From Robiginitomaculum sp. (lineage in GTDB: Bacteria > Pseudomonadota > Alphaproteobacteria > Caulobacterales > Maricaulaceae): a DNA stretch of 64,000 bases. The DNA lies in NCBI GenBank assembly GCA_021776615.1, contig JAJFFO010000007.1, forward strand, positions 403,608-467,607. The letters are read 5' to 3'. The stretch's first letter is position 1; each line of letters starts with the position of its first letter. The notes under the pieces were generated by a model. The model worked only from the letters and a program-made list of their open reading frames with translations. It searched no databases and was not told the DNA's origin. A program made the position numbers and the translations under genes. Positions 46,001-55,469 of this stretch are shown in pieces.

Positions 46001-46551
46001 GCGAGGTGATGGGCGGTGAAATTGGCGCACAAACCTCTCTTGGTCAGGGCAGCACATTCTGGTTTGAAATCCCGCTGCCTGCCTGCAAAGTTAGCCGAGC
46101 CAAAAAGACGGCAAAACCAACACAAAAGCAAAAAACCACCATTCGCAAACGTGAATTACGCGTTTTGGTCGCCGAAGATAATGCGGCCAATCAATTGCTG
46201 ATCAAAACCATCTTAAACCGCCTCGGGCATGATGTGACCGTGGTAGAGAATGGCGAGTTGGCCGTCGAAGCCGCTTTGGCCGATCGCTATGATGTCATTC
46301 TTATGGACGTGCAAATGCCAAAAATGGATGGGGTTTCCGCCACCCATTGTTTGCGTGATGCCGGGTGTCATACGCCGATTATTGCCCTCACCGCCCATGT
46401 CTTGGCGGACGAGGAAGGCCGCTTTCGTGAAGCTGGCATGGATGCCTGGTTGTCCAAGCCATATGATGCGCGCAAACTGGTGGAGACCATGTATTACTGG
46501 GCACAAAAAGGGCCGCAAACGCACCATCAAAGCTTGGCAAAAAGCGGCTAA
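43075..46551 (+). CDS. Soluble multi-PAS hybrid histidine kinase
   Basis: An 1158-residue kinase without membrane helices. About six PAS units occupy residues 1-760; clear PAC ends are GVLRDETE, GTITDVTDQV, GVLQDITERKRG, GAISDITEQKEH and GIVFDVTAQKLAE. HisKA follows, with phospho-His in LSTMSHEIRTPLNAMIGMTDVLL near residue 786. HATPase boxes are NLIGNAIKFTAK, DTGTGI and GGTGLGLAI. The C-terminal receiver (~1025-1140) has the Asp in VILMDVQMPKMDG and Lys in WLSKPY. The ATG follows GGGGAAATTTC. Such kinases integrate several cytoplasmic cues such as redox or light. No phosphotransfer or response regulator gene is adjacent. Confidence 0.93.
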   Translation: MHDQDRKMQDGRFLDECGIVLMVTKITPQGLITEECNEMCAKMTGFSREEIIGNSPEGLSEAADSDLDAMGNAIRAAKKGEPGIFASRFKHKDGTPFATRCIVTAKFDAAGMATHVIFVCTPIDADDPNLKWFGKNGLLGHAERVGGTGAFRYDYGTREFSFSNNYYKLHGMAAEKGAATRLFALMPSSQREKLDLAIAECGQTGENFDIDVVFFREDGTRHYGAISGQADCNATGDIVGMVGVLRDETEVRSLQQKQEMYLRAVKVGFIEINLQAEQVEYSADSGAIIGSKRQAGRMSMADWRARVHPDDFDEALRDFNNHLKSNQSFIRRYRFLTDDGIYCWLEIRTIVQKSYSDTERPRVVGTITDVTDQVCADMELDEIRTRLDFAVESAKLGLWSWDLRAEAKNAMSWSPQMRDILGLAADAPCKWNSLEDLLPDNERREITDAILHTAEASSKGGFHLEHRCIRPDGSEIWVENRGLAQHDEEGHVTAIAGVLQDITERKRGEVELLESQKRFHDVASITGECIFEFDADGRIIYVSEAFKAIYKQDPENVLGLMATELNHSRTGGHDQWLATIHKNHGWDNVERQITRPNGSSAWVLINGRSIVDNEGNITGFRGAISDITEQKEHLDAMVTSQQRVNEVVRMAGGCVFDLDTAGVITFISKSAKKIFGSAPEDLIGKPTYYLARDLEPHHVAWLEAIRNSDGGLEREFWIDRMDGGAKLWARTMCRVITDDSGEVIGYRGIVFDVTAQKLAETEIINAKKAAEAAAEERARFLSTMSHEIRTPLNAMIGMTDVLLEMQQNEDQRELTTSANTAGKHLLGLVNDILDFSKLDAGKLVVEKAAFDLQNEIKSVHDMLSITAKEKGLPLVLAFDKNSEGAFIGDAARIRQILVNLIGNAIKFTAKGKITLQIGKTGTGRSGRMRFAVVDTGTGINQEVLPTLFQDFAQADSSVTRKFGGTGLGLAICKRLCEVMGGEIGAQTSLGQGSTFWFEIPLPACKVSRAKKTAKPTQKQKTTIRKRELRVLVAEDNAANQLLIKTILNRLGHDVTVVENGELAVEAALADRYDVILMDVQMPKMDGVSATHCLRDAGCHTPIIALTAHVLADEEGRFREAGMDAWLSKPYDARKLVETMYYWAQKGPQTHHQSLAKSG

Positions 46552-46580
46552 AGACCAAATTCGCGCAAATGATTTGGCCG

Positions 46581-47735
46581 CTAAAGCAGCCAGCCCTGCC
46601 CGCTGGGTAGATCCATATCCTTATGGATATGGATGTTCATGACCAAGGCAAAACCGATCATGACCGCCAGCATTACCGACCCGCCATAGGAAATGAGCGG
46701 CAACGGCACGCCAACCACCGGTATTAGACCAATCACCATGGATATATTGACCAGCACGTAAAGCGCAAAGGTGACGCAGACCCCGGCAACCGCTAGGCGG
46801 CCAAATGAATGGCGAGCCCGGTGCGCCACCATCATGCCGGTAAATAAAATCAATACATACAACACCAACACACTGAGAGTGCCGATAAAACCAAACTCTT
46901 CGCCCAAAGCGGTAAACACAAAATCTGTCTGTTTTTCCGGCAGATAATTCAAATGCGATTGGGTGCCGCCAAGATAGCCCTTGCCGGATAAACCGCCGGA
47001 GCCAAGCGCAATCTTGGACTGCAATATATGATAGCCTGCGCCCATGGGGTCGCGTTCCGGATGCAGGAAGGTTTCAATCCGGGCGCGCTGATAATCGTGC
47101 AGGCCAAACACTAAAAACGCTACACCGCCAATGAGCCCCAAGACCGCCCCAAGAGTGATAACCCGCCAGCTTAAACCGGCAAGAAACACTATGGCTACGC
47201 CCGTGCCACCAACCAGCATCGCGGTGCCAAGATCGGGTTGGTGCAAGATTAGCAACATTGGTAGGCCGATCATCAGCGCCGGCAGCACCATATGGCGGAT
47301 GGAAGTGGCCCGCTCGACCGCCAACCCGTGATAATATCGCGCCAACGCCAGCACTAAAGCCAATTTCATAATCTCTGCTGGCTGCAGGCGAATTGGGCCA
47401 ATATCCAGCCAACGCTGCGCACCCATGACCTTAACACCGACCACTTCCACGCCAATTAATAACAATAAAGCAACGGCATAAGCTGGATAAGCCAGCGCCA
47501 TCCACCAGCGAATATCGACCAGTGCCAATAGCAACATCAACAATAGGAATATGCCAAAACGCACCCCGTGCTGGGCCGCCCTTGGCGTCCAGGACCCATC
47601 GGCAATAGAGTATAATACCGCCACACCAATCATCGCGCCGAGACACAATAGCACGACGAGCAGCCAGTTTATCCGCACCAATTTGGCGGCGATGGGCAAG
47701 GTTCGCTCCAAATGAGCGACGCGAAAAGTGCTCAT
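46581..47735 (-). CDS. rodA: Rod-shape peptidoglycan glycosyltransferase RodA
   Basis: A 384-residue SEDS protein with ten predicted membrane helices that polymerises lipid II during elongation, together with PBP2. Signatures are QPAEIMKLALVLALARYYHG, LILHQPDLGTAMLVGGTG with the essential Asp, EKQTDFVFTALGEEFGFIG and VGVPLPLISYGGSVMLAVMIGFALVMNIH. It overlaps the PBP2 gene by four bases and is the last gene of the mreB-mreC-mreD-mrdA-rodA series. Confidence 0.96.
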   Translation of the reverse strand: MSTFRVAHLERTLPIAAKLVRINWLLVVLLCLGAMIGVAVLYSIADGSWTPRAAQHGVRFGIFLLLMLLLALVDIRWWMALAYPAYAVALLLLIGVEVVGVKVMGAQRWLDIGPIRLQPAEIMKLALVLALARYYHGLAVERATSIRHMVLPALMIGLPMLLILHQPDLGTAMLVGGTGVAIVFLAGLSWRVITLGAVLGLIGGVAFLVFGLHDYQRARIETFLHPERDPMGAGYHILQSKIALGSGGLSGKGYLGGTQSHLNYLPEKQTDFVFTALGEEFGFIGTLSVLVLYVLILFTGMMVAHRARHSFGRLAVAGVCVTFALYVLVNISMVIGLIPVVGVPLPLISYGGSVMLAVMIGFALVMNIHIHKDMDLPSGQGWLL

Positions 47736-49618
47736 GCGCCATTCTCCGCGCCCAAAGCTTCCCCGGGCACATTTGACGCCGTATTCTTCATGTCTTCTTT
47801 TAAGAGTTCGCGCAAAATATCGCGTGCCGGCGGGCCAGCCACCGAAGACCCGCCGCCGCCATGCTCGACCACAATAGCCAAAGCAAAGCGCGGTTCGTCC
47901 GCTGGCGCATAGTTCACAAACAAAGCGTGATCACGCAATTTCCACGGCAATTCCTCATTGCGACGCACCCGATCATCGCGCTCTTGCGTACTGATGCGCC
48001 GCACTTGGCCGGTGCCCGACTTACCAGCCATTTTAATATCACCAAGGTCCAACCCGCCAAGACGAAAGGCGGTTCCCCACGGCGCTTCACAAACCGCCGT
48101 CATTCCCGCATGCACCGCCGCCAGATGTTGTGTTGGCAAAGCCATATCTTCAAAGCCGCCATCCGCCCCCCCGATACCTTGCCCGACATCGCTGTACAAA
48201 TGCGGCACTACCTTGCGGCCACTGGCAATCCGGGCGGTCATCACCGCCAGCTGTATCGGTGTCGCCGACAAATAGCCCTGCCCAATACCCGAAATCAGCG
48301 TGTCGCCTTGCGACCAGGACGTACCAAAGCGTGCGCGCTTCCACGCCTGGTTTGGCACCAGACCATCATTGCCGCCGCCCAGCCCCAGATCGAAGTTCTC
48401 GCCAAACCCGAAAACCCGCGCCGCATCATGCACGCGGTCAATACCAAGGCGCTTGGCCATTTCATAAAAATAGATATCGCACGACGTGCCAATGGCACCC
48501 AACATATCCACCGGGCCATGGCCCTTGCGTCGCCAACAATGAAACTCGCGATCACCAAGCTTGGTCTTACCCGTGCAACGAATACGCTCCTTGCCGTCAG
48601 TAACCCCGTGTTGCAAAGCCGCCATGGCCACGACCGGCTTAAAGCACGAGGCCGGTGGATACGTGCCGCCAAGCACTTTATTGAATAACGGTTTATGGTC
48701 ATTGTCCAACAGCGCCTTATAGGCCGGGCTGGAAATGCCGTTAGCAAAAAGATTGGGGTCGAAGCCCGGATTAGAGAGCAAAAGTGGCACCGCGCCGGAT
48801 CGAATATCAATGGCGCAAACCGCCGCGCTCATGCCCTCCAGCCGGTTGGCGGCAAAAGTTTGAATGCGATGATCCAGCGTCAAAGTGATATCATCGCCGG
48901 CAATGGCCGCGGTCGCCGGATCAGGCAATTCGCGCACCACCCGGCCGCGTGCACTTACCTCTACCTTCAACGCCCCCGCCTGCCCGCGCAAACGTCCATC
49001 CAATGCCTTCTCGGTTCCGGTTCTGCCAATGCGAAATCCGGGATGTCGCAATAGCGGCTCGTCGGTTTGCGCCTCCTCCGGGACACCGCCCACATAACCA
49101 ACAATATGAGCCATGGACGTGCCGGACGGATATTGCCGGGACTCGCCCACTTCGGGGCGAACACCGGCAAGTTTGGGCAAATGCAAATTGGCGGCGGCAA
49201 AAGCCTGCCAATCAAGGTTTTCGGCTAATACCACCGTGGAAAATGCCGACCGGCGGTCAACAGCCTTAATGATGGTTTGGCGCGCATCATCAGACAGCGG
49301 TATAATTGCCCCCAGGCGGTCTAACAGGCCTTGCAAATCATCGACCTGATCCGGGTCCAGCAGCAGGCGAAAATTATCAATATTCTCCGCCAAAGGAGTA
49401 CCATTGCGGTCGAGAATGCGCCCCCGGCTCGGCGGCAAAAGCTGGAAGTTAAATTGATTGTCGTCGGACAGACCGCGATAGCGCTCGGCCTCCAGAATTT
49501 GTAATTTATAAAGCCGCGCCGCCAGCACCCCAAACGCCCCAAGACCGGCGCCGCCCAATACCAGCGCCCGGCGGGTAAACAGCTCTCCGGCATTCTCGTC
49601 CTGACGGCGGCGCGCCAT
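47732..49618 (-). CDS. mrdA: Penicillin-binding protein 2 (elongation transpeptidase)
   Basis: A 628-residue class B PBP. One membrane helix is near residues 16-34 (RRALVLGGAGLGAFGVLAARLYKLQ). The dimerisation domain follows (LLPPSRGRILDRNGTPLAENIDNFRLLLDPDQV). In the transpeptidase domain the SxxK motif is SCFK in GGTYPPASCFKPVVAMAA and the KSG motif is KSGTGQ. It cross-links peptidoglycan in the elongasome with RodA. The first residues MARRRQDENAGELFTRR are positive-inside. It overlaps mreD by one base and rodA by four. Confidence 0.96.
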   Translation of the reverse strand: MARRRQDENAGELFTRRALVLGGAGLGAFGVLAARLYKLQILEAERYRGLSDDNQFNFQLLPPSRGRILDRNGTPLAENIDNFRLLLDPDQVDDLQGLLDRLGAIIPLSDDARQTIIKAVDRRSAFSTVVLAENLDWQAFAAANLHLPKLAGVRPEVGESRQYPSGTSMAHIVGYVGGVPEEAQTDEPLLRHPGFRIGRTGTEKALDGRLRGQAGALKVEVSARGRVVRELPDPATAAIAGDDITLTLDHRIQTFAANRLEGMSAAVCAIDIRSGAVPLLLSNPGFDPNLFANGISSPAYKALLDNDHKPLFNKVLGGTYPPASCFKPVVAMAALQHGVTDGKERIRCTGKTKLGDREFHCWRRKGHGPVDMLGAIGTSCDIYFYEMAKRLGIDRVHDAARVFGFGENFDLGLGGGNDGLVPNQAWKRARFGTSWSQGDTLISGIGQGYLSATPIQLAVMTARIASGRKVVPHLYSDVGQGIGGADGGFEDMALPTQHLAAVHAGMTAVCEAPWGTAFRLGGLDLGDIKMAGKSGTGQVRRISTQERDDRVRRNEELPWKLRDHALFVNYAPADEPRFALAIVVEHGGGGSSVAGPPARDILRELLKEDMKNTASNVPGEALGAENGA

Positions 49619-50169
49619 CAGGATTGTGCCATCGTGCTATTGACGACCATGCGCCGTGATTGGCTGGTCGCCCGGTGAACCATGGCAAACAGGCGGCTAA
49701 CCGGGACAAAAGCAATCAAGGTCACCACCATTTCCACGCCCAGTTTTCCGGCGCGGGGCACCGCCCCCAAACTCACCCAGGCGGTCAGCCATACGATAAG
49801 CGAGGCGATAAGTATCGACAACGCAAATCCGGCCCATAATGCCGAGCGGCCCTTGCCGACAAAAACCTCTCTTTGGGTGGACAGCACCGCAATGCTTAGC
49901 AGATAGGTCAGCGCCCACAGGCCAACCGGCCCACCGGTGAGGAAATCCTGAAACAGGCCAATCATAAAAATCGCTGGTGGTGGCATAACCGATGGATTGG
50001 TCATCGACCAAAAATAAATCGCCATGAACGGCAAAAGTGGCATGGGAATGGTGACACTGCCTATGCGTAACGGGGCCGCATAAATCATCACAAACAACAG
50101 GCCGATCAGCAATGGCGATATCGCCCACAGCAGCGCCCTAACCCTTTGTATGACCTCAAATCCAGCCAT
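49618..50169 (-). CDS. mreD: Rod shape-determining protein MreD
   Basis: A 183-residue inner-membrane protein with about five helices. It has the MreD feature of a charged N-terminus and GVMPPPAIFMIGLFQDFLTGGPVGLWALTYLL (helix 3 region with the conserved FxxGLxxDxxxGxPxG motif). It links MreB/MreC to the wall-synthesis enzymes. It overlaps both mreC and mrdA by one base, a tight translational unit. Confidence 0.93.
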   Translation of the reverse strand: MAGFEVIQRVRALLWAISPLLIGLLFVMIYAAPLRIGSVTIPMPLLPFMAIYFWSMTNPSVMPPPAIFMIGLFQDFLTGGPVGLWALTYLLSIAVLSTQREVFVGKGRSALWAGFALSILIASLIVWLTAWVSLGAVPRAGKLGVEMVVTLIAFVPVSRLFAMVHRATSQSRRMVVNSTMAQS

Positions 50170-51164
50170 TACAAATCTTCCGCCGGTAATGTGGCCCCGG
50201 GCAATGTGGTAGCCAGCGCGCCCTCTGTTGGCGGCACGGTTCCATTTTGGCTCGCCGCCGTATCTGCTTCGGCATCAGGCGATGGGGGGGCACCGTCGGC
50301 GACCAAAGCCGGGTCCTCATTCTCCTCAAAAACCACCGGTGGAATTTGCAACACGCTGACAAAATCAATCTGCTCTGGCCGGGCATTGAGTAATACCCGC
50401 CATGCACCGCCGCGGGTTTTTACCACCCGCCCAATCGACAGGCCGCGCGGCAATACGCCATCTTCGCCAGAGGTCATAATGCGCATGCCCGCCTCAATCT
50501 GCACATCACGGCCAATATAGACCAGCCGCGGGGCCGCACTATTATCCCCCGCCAGAATAGCATGGGCACCGGTTTCGCCGATAAATACCGGAATACGGCT
50601 ATTCAAATCGGTCAGCAATAACACCCGGGCGGTGTGTTTGCCGGCGCTCATTACCCGGCCAATCAGGCCATTGGGGGCCAACACCGCCTGCCCTTCGGCA
50701 ATACCATTTTCACTACCGGCATTGATCAGCCGGGCGCGCACAAACGGGCCGCCGGAATCAGTAATTGCGCGGGCCGTAACCACTAAGGGCGTTGGTGCTT
50801 TTGGCGCTTTGAGCAATTCTTCATAGCGCGCCATTTTTTCGTGCATGGCCAAGGCAAGATCACGCCATTGCAACAGATTGCGGTTTTCCTGCTCCAATTC
50901 ACGTACCCGGGCGGCAGCCTGCCAATGGGCGGCGACGCCTTCACTGATATTGTTCAGCGTGCGCAAAGGCGCGGACAGCACGTTCATCACCGGTCCCGCT
51001 TGATCAGCAGCGATCGGTTTTAGCGGTAAAAACGGGGATTGATCGGGCCGGGACCGATCGACGACCAACAAAATCACGGCAATAATGATCAGTGCAATCA
51101 GCGAGATACGGGTGAGCGGGCTACCTAGCCCGCCAATAAACCCTAATGATCGCCGTCTTGCCAT
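50169..51164 (-). CDS. mreC: Rod shape-determining protein MreC
   Basis: A 331-residue bitopic protein. One membrane helix is near residues 17-36 (LTRISLIALIIIAVILLVV). A coiled coil (~65-115; VRELEQENRNLLQWRDLALAMHEKMARYEELLKA) precedes the two-beta-barrel MreC domain (VKTRGGAWRVLLNARPEQIDFV near its end). The C-terminal ~50 residues are acidic, Pro/Ala-rich and probably disordered. It scaffolds PBP2 in the periplasm and lies 34 bases downstream of mreB. Confidence 0.94.
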   Translation of the reverse strand: MARRRSLGFIGGLGSPLTRISLIALIIIAVILLVVDRSRPDQSPFLPLKPIAADQAGPVMNVLSAPLRTLNNISEGVAAHWQAAARVRELEQENRNLLQWRDLALAMHEKMARYEELLKAPKAPTPLVVTARAITDSGGPFVRARLINAGSENGIAEGQAVLAPNGLIGRVMSAGKHTARVLLLTDLNSRIPVFIGETGAHAILAGDNSAAPRLVYIGRDVQIEAGMRIMTSGEDGVLPRGLSIGRVVKTRGGAWRVLLNARPEQIDFVSVLQIPPVVFEENEDPALVADGAPPSPDAEADTAASQNGTVPPTEGALATTLPGATLPAEDL

Positions 51165-51198
51165 ATCTTCTGTACACCGCCATCAGGATCAGAAATTA

Positions 51199-52284
<1,086 letters not shown>

Positions 52285-52378
52285 CTAGAAAAAACTTATA
52301 TCTTTTTGCGATGTCGCGCCTCTTATTTCAAGGCTTGGCAACGCCATTTTGCTTTGTTTTATCAGCCTTTATGCACTC

Positions 52379-53326
52379 TTAGCCCAAAAAACCGGACTTT
52401 ATCACCTGTTCTTTGTGTTGGCAGGGATCATTGTCGGTAATAATCGGCCAAGCAGTAAATCGGCCACGCGCCCAAGTGTATTGGCGTTTTGCATAGCGGC
52501 GCGTATCGCGCACCGCTTCCTCAACCGCATCATCACGGTCAATTTCGCCTTTTATAAGGCGCGTCAATGGCAAAAGCCCCAAGGCCTTCATGGCCGTCAA
52601 ACTGCCAGACAGTTTTTTTTCCATAATGGCTGCAACTTCGCTCAGCGCCCCGGCGTCCATCATCAGCGAAAAGCGCTTGGCAATGCGCTGGTAAAGCCAT
52701 TCACGGTCCGGCAATAGACAGACCCCGCGCCAATCGCCCGCCGCCAGCACCGGTTTGGTATCCGCCTGAAACGACGTTAACGACCGGCCGGTTTGCAAAA
52801 ACACACTGTAGGCGCGCAATAGGCGCTGGCGGTCGGCACCCAAAATGCGCGCTGCCGCCGCCGGGTCAATGCGCGCCACTTCCGCCCGCAAAGCCTCCAC
52901 ACCTTCTTCATCGAAAATTTTCTGCGCGTCGTTTATCGCCGTTTCGGCAATCGGCGGCATTTGCGCCAACCCTTTGGTCAGGGCTTCAAAATACAAACCG
53001 GTCCCGCCAACCAAAATCGCCGCCTTGCCCTTGCTGTGAACTCCGGCAATGGTGCTTTGCACCTGTGTCAGCCATGCACCAACGCTATAAGGTGTGCCCG
53101 GATCCACATGCCCATAAAGATGATGGGCGATATCACCGCGCTCAAGCGATGATGGCTGCGCAGTCAGTATAGGCAGGCCGCCGTAAATTTGCATGGAATC
53201 GGCATTGATAATTTCGCCGTCATAATGGCGCGCCAAATCCACGGCCAAGGCGCTTTTGCCACTTGCCGTTGGTCCATAAATGAGAAGGATAGGCTTTGCC
53301 TGTTTTTGCGAACCCTGAGTCCCCAT
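52379..53326 (-). CDS. miaA: tRNA dimethylallyltransferase
   Basis: A 315-residue enzyme that adds the isopentenyl group to A37 of tRNAs reading codons starting with U. The P-loop is IYGPTASGKSALAVDL near residue 18; INADSMQIYGGL, LVGGTGLYFEALTKG and the late RRYAKRQYTWARGR are family signatures. The start codon overlaps by two bases, head to head, with the serB start (CATG at 53324-53327). AAGGTG seven bases upstream supports the ATG. Its promoter must lie inside serB. Confidence 0.95.
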   Translation of the reverse strand: MGTQGSQKQAKPILLIYGPTASGKSALAVDLARHYDGEIINADSMQIYGGLPILTAQPSSLERGDIAHHLYGHVDPGTPYSVGAWLTQVQSTIAGVHSKGKAAILVGGTGLYFEALTKGLAQMPPIAETAINDAQKIFDEEGVEALRAEVARIDPAAAARILGADRQRLLRAYSVFLQTGRSLTSFQADTKPVLAAGDWRGVCLLPDREWLYQRIAKRFSLMMDAGALSEVAAIMEKKLSGSLTAMKALGLLPLTRLIKGEIDRDDAVEEAVRDTRRYAKRQYTWARGRFTAWPIITDNDPCQHKEQVIKSGFLG

Positions 53327-54188
53327 GAAATATCACCTTATCCTGGTTTCCCGACCCGACGCCCCGGCCCTTAAAGAGGCCAAAGCGCGTGCGCAAAAGT
53401 TAGGGTTTGAGCATAGGACAAACCTGTCGCCGGGTGAAGCGCTGGCCCTGCGCGCTAATACCGCGCCGCGCGAACTGGCTGCCGCCCTGGACCCCTTGGC
53501 GATGGATTGGTGTCTACACGCAGGCGAAATACCGCAAAAGAAGTTACTGATTTGCGATATGGACAGCACCATTATTGGCCAGGAATGCCTCGATGAATTG
53601 GCCGATATGGCCGGGTTTGGCGACGAAGTTCGCGCTATAACCGCGCGGGCAATGGCCGGAGAACTCAATTTTGAACAGGCATTGCGTACCCGCGTGGCAC
53701 TGCTGGCTGGCAAGCCTGCATCCTTGTTGGATGATTGCTATGAACAGCGCATCACCCTGAATTCCGGCGCACGCACGCTGGCCAGCACCATGCGCGCGCG
53801 CGGCGCGATGACCGCTTTGGTATCCGGTGGCTTTACGTTTTTCACCGCCAAAGTGGCCGCGCAGGCCGGGTTTGAGGCACATCAGGCCAATGTGCTTTTG
53901 AAAACCGGCGATACCCTTAGCGGCAAAGTCAGCGAGCCAATTTTAGGCCGCAAAGCCAAAGCCACCGCCTTGCACCACTATTGCGATGCGCACGGCCTTG
54001 TCGCCAATGACGCGCTGGCCATTGGCGATGGCGCCAACGATCTGGCCCTGATTGAAGCCGCAGGCCTCGGCATTGCCTATCGGGCAAAACCAATATTAGC
54101 CAAAGCCTCAGAAGCAAAAATCAACCACACCACATTGACCACCGCCCTGTTTTTCCAAGGCATCAAACGTAGCGAATTTACAGATTAA
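53325..54188 (+). CDS. serB: Phosphoserine phosphatase
   Basis: A 287-residue HAD-family enzyme for the last step of serine synthesis. The N-terminal ~80 residues form the SerB-type regulatory domain. The catalytic motif is LLICDMDSTIIGQECLDELAD (nucleophile and acid/base Asp). Motif II is TALVSGGFTFFT, and motifs III/IV are the Lys of KAKATALHHY and AIGDGANDLALIEAAGLGIAY. No ribosome site precedes the ATG, which overlaps the divergent miaA start; leaderless or weak translation is possible. The insertion described at 54.3-55.5 kb begins shortly after its stop. Confidence 0.94.
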   Translation: MKYHLILVSRPDAPALKEAKARAQKLGFEHRTNLSPGEALALRANTAPRELAAALDPLAMDWCLHAGEIPQKKLLICDMDSTIIGQECLDELADMAGFGDEVRAITARAMAGELNFEQALRTRVALLAGKPASLLDDCYEQRITLNSGARTLASTMRARGAMTALVSGGFTFFTAKVAAQAGFEAHQANVLLKTGDTLSGKVSEPILGRKAKATALHHYCDAHGLVANDALAIGDGANDLALIEAAGLGIAYRAKPILAKASEAKINHTTLTTALFFQGIKRSEFTD

Positions 54189-54291
54189 AATTTAGAGCCT
54201 GCATTCGGAACCGCGATGGGGCGGTGCCACAGACTGGCAAAGACTATTAGGCAAATATTGAAAGTTCACCCGTATGGATCCTCATCGCGCG

Positions 54292-54358
54292 CATCCGTAT
54301 CCTAATCAGACGTATTGCACGACACTGTTATCAAACATAAACTTTCGAGTCAGACTCT
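54292..54358. repeat. 67-bp direct repeat, left copy
   Basis: It aligns without gaps to 55403-55469 with roughly 85 percent identity (about ten mismatches). Shared blocks are AATCAGACG, CACTGTTAT and ATAAACTTTCGAGTCA. The two copies bracket the frameshifted gene and an insertion-sequence remnant between serB and degP. Confidence 0.85.
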
Positions 54359-54460
54359 AAAGAAATAACCTAAATTAGAAATGGGGTGTAGTTAAACGTA
54401 AAATTTGATTGATAAGAAATATATCGTAAAATTGAACTGCATAAGAGCTATGTTTACAGC

Positions 54461-55133
54461 ATGATCAATATCGAAACCACTCTTGTTACCAATTGCAGAA
54501 CCCGCAAAAAACAGGTTCAGATTGATTTCGAAGAATCTGAATGGGAGACCATAGAAGCTTTTCATGCTGAAGTTGAGCAACTCCGAGCAACTAGGTTTGC
54601 GCAAGAGGGTCAAGGTGGCTCAATTACTGTATCGATAGACAGAAATTCGGGTGTCTCCTCAAATGCCAAACCAGTGGATAGTGAAGCATTGGCAGCGATG
54701 TTGCATCGCGCTCGACCATTTCTTTTGCAAGACGAACCGCTTTATTTTTTTAAAATATTAAATGTGTTAAAAAGGCGCACCAATCATTTAACCGCTTTTT
54801 TTTAAGCAACTGAAATCAATTCAAGATCGTTTCAATTTAACTCGCATGAAACAATTTAGGGCATTTGATTCGTTAGGAAATATACCAACATCTCCCAAGA
54901 GCGTCATGGACTGGCTAAACGGTTCCCAATACCATCGAGACTCAGACAAACGTGACAAGCTAGAAAAGAGTCTTGGTATATTTGGGGCTGATCAATCTGG
55001 CGCTCCAATCGTAATATTTGCACTCGTTGATATGGTACAAGCCATCTTTGGTCTAAGTGATTTCGCCGAAACTTTAATTTTATCGAAGGAAGGTGAATTC
55101 GAAATACTTTGCCCAATTGAACTATTCGACTGA
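54461..55133 (+). pseudogene. Frameshifted gene of unknown function (two frames, junction at T8 run)
   Basis: Two adjacent open frames, 54461-54805 (114 residues) and 54846-55133 (95 residues with its own ATG), look like one gene. The first stops immediately after a run of eight T (54796-54803). Reading with seven T continues smoothly through ...TAFFKQLKSIQDRFNLTRMKQFRAFDS into the second frame with no stop, giving about 223 residues. The cause could be a +1 T mutation, a sequencing error or programmed slippage. The protein has no recognisable domain. N-terminus: KKQVQIDFEESEWETIEAFHAEVEQLRA; C-terminus: IVIFALVDMVQAIFGLSDFAETLILS. The DNA is more AT-rich than its neighbours, so it is probably acquired. 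Confidence 0.7.
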
Positions 55134-55402
55134 TTTTACATTAAATGACCTTAATCTTATTGTCTATCCCTGATGCAAAACATACGCCGCCTCAAATGAG
55201 ACAGCATTTTTGTGTATGAAAGCTTAGAGCCTGTATTGAAATTAATTGAGTGATATCAGTGGATTATAGTTCCCTCAGATTGATGAAGATTCGAAGGAGG
55301 CCACGATGACCTAGACTGATACCGCTCGAGCAGATCATAAAAGCAATAGCCGTCGTTATCCAAGTGATTGTACGGATGAAGAATGGGCGATTATCGAACC
55401 CA
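55134..55402. other. Gene-free stretch of the inserted module holding the IS remnant
   Basis: After the frameshifted gene there is about 90 bases of AT-rich DNA with nothing recognised, then a TTAGAGCCTGTATT sequence (55224-55237) also present (one mismatch) at 54192-54205, then the transposase remnant, then the right direct repeat. No intact gene. Confidence 0.6.
55306..55400 (+). mobile_element. Remnant of an IS5-family-like transposase gene (N-terminus only)
   Basis: A GGAGG site is followed by an ATG at 55306 whose third codon is TAG. In the same frame the sequence continues TDTARADHKSNSRRYPSDCTDEEWAIIEP, matching the N-terminal RRYPSDLTDEEWxxIEPLLP pattern of IS5/IS427-group transposases. 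After about 95 bases it runs into the direct repeat at 55403. The rest of the transposase is missing, so it is a dead fragment. Confidence 0.7.
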
Positions 55403-55469
55403 TATCCGCATCCCAATCAGACGCATTGCAAGGCACTGTTATGAAAAATAAACTTTCGAGTCATACTCT
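55403..55469. repeat. 67-bp direct repeat, right copy
   Basis: Counterpart of 54292-54358. Its last base touches the degP stop codon (55469-55471), and its left edge follows the transposase remnant immediately. The pair may be the footprint of an insertion sequence or of a duplication during integration. Confidence 0.85.
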
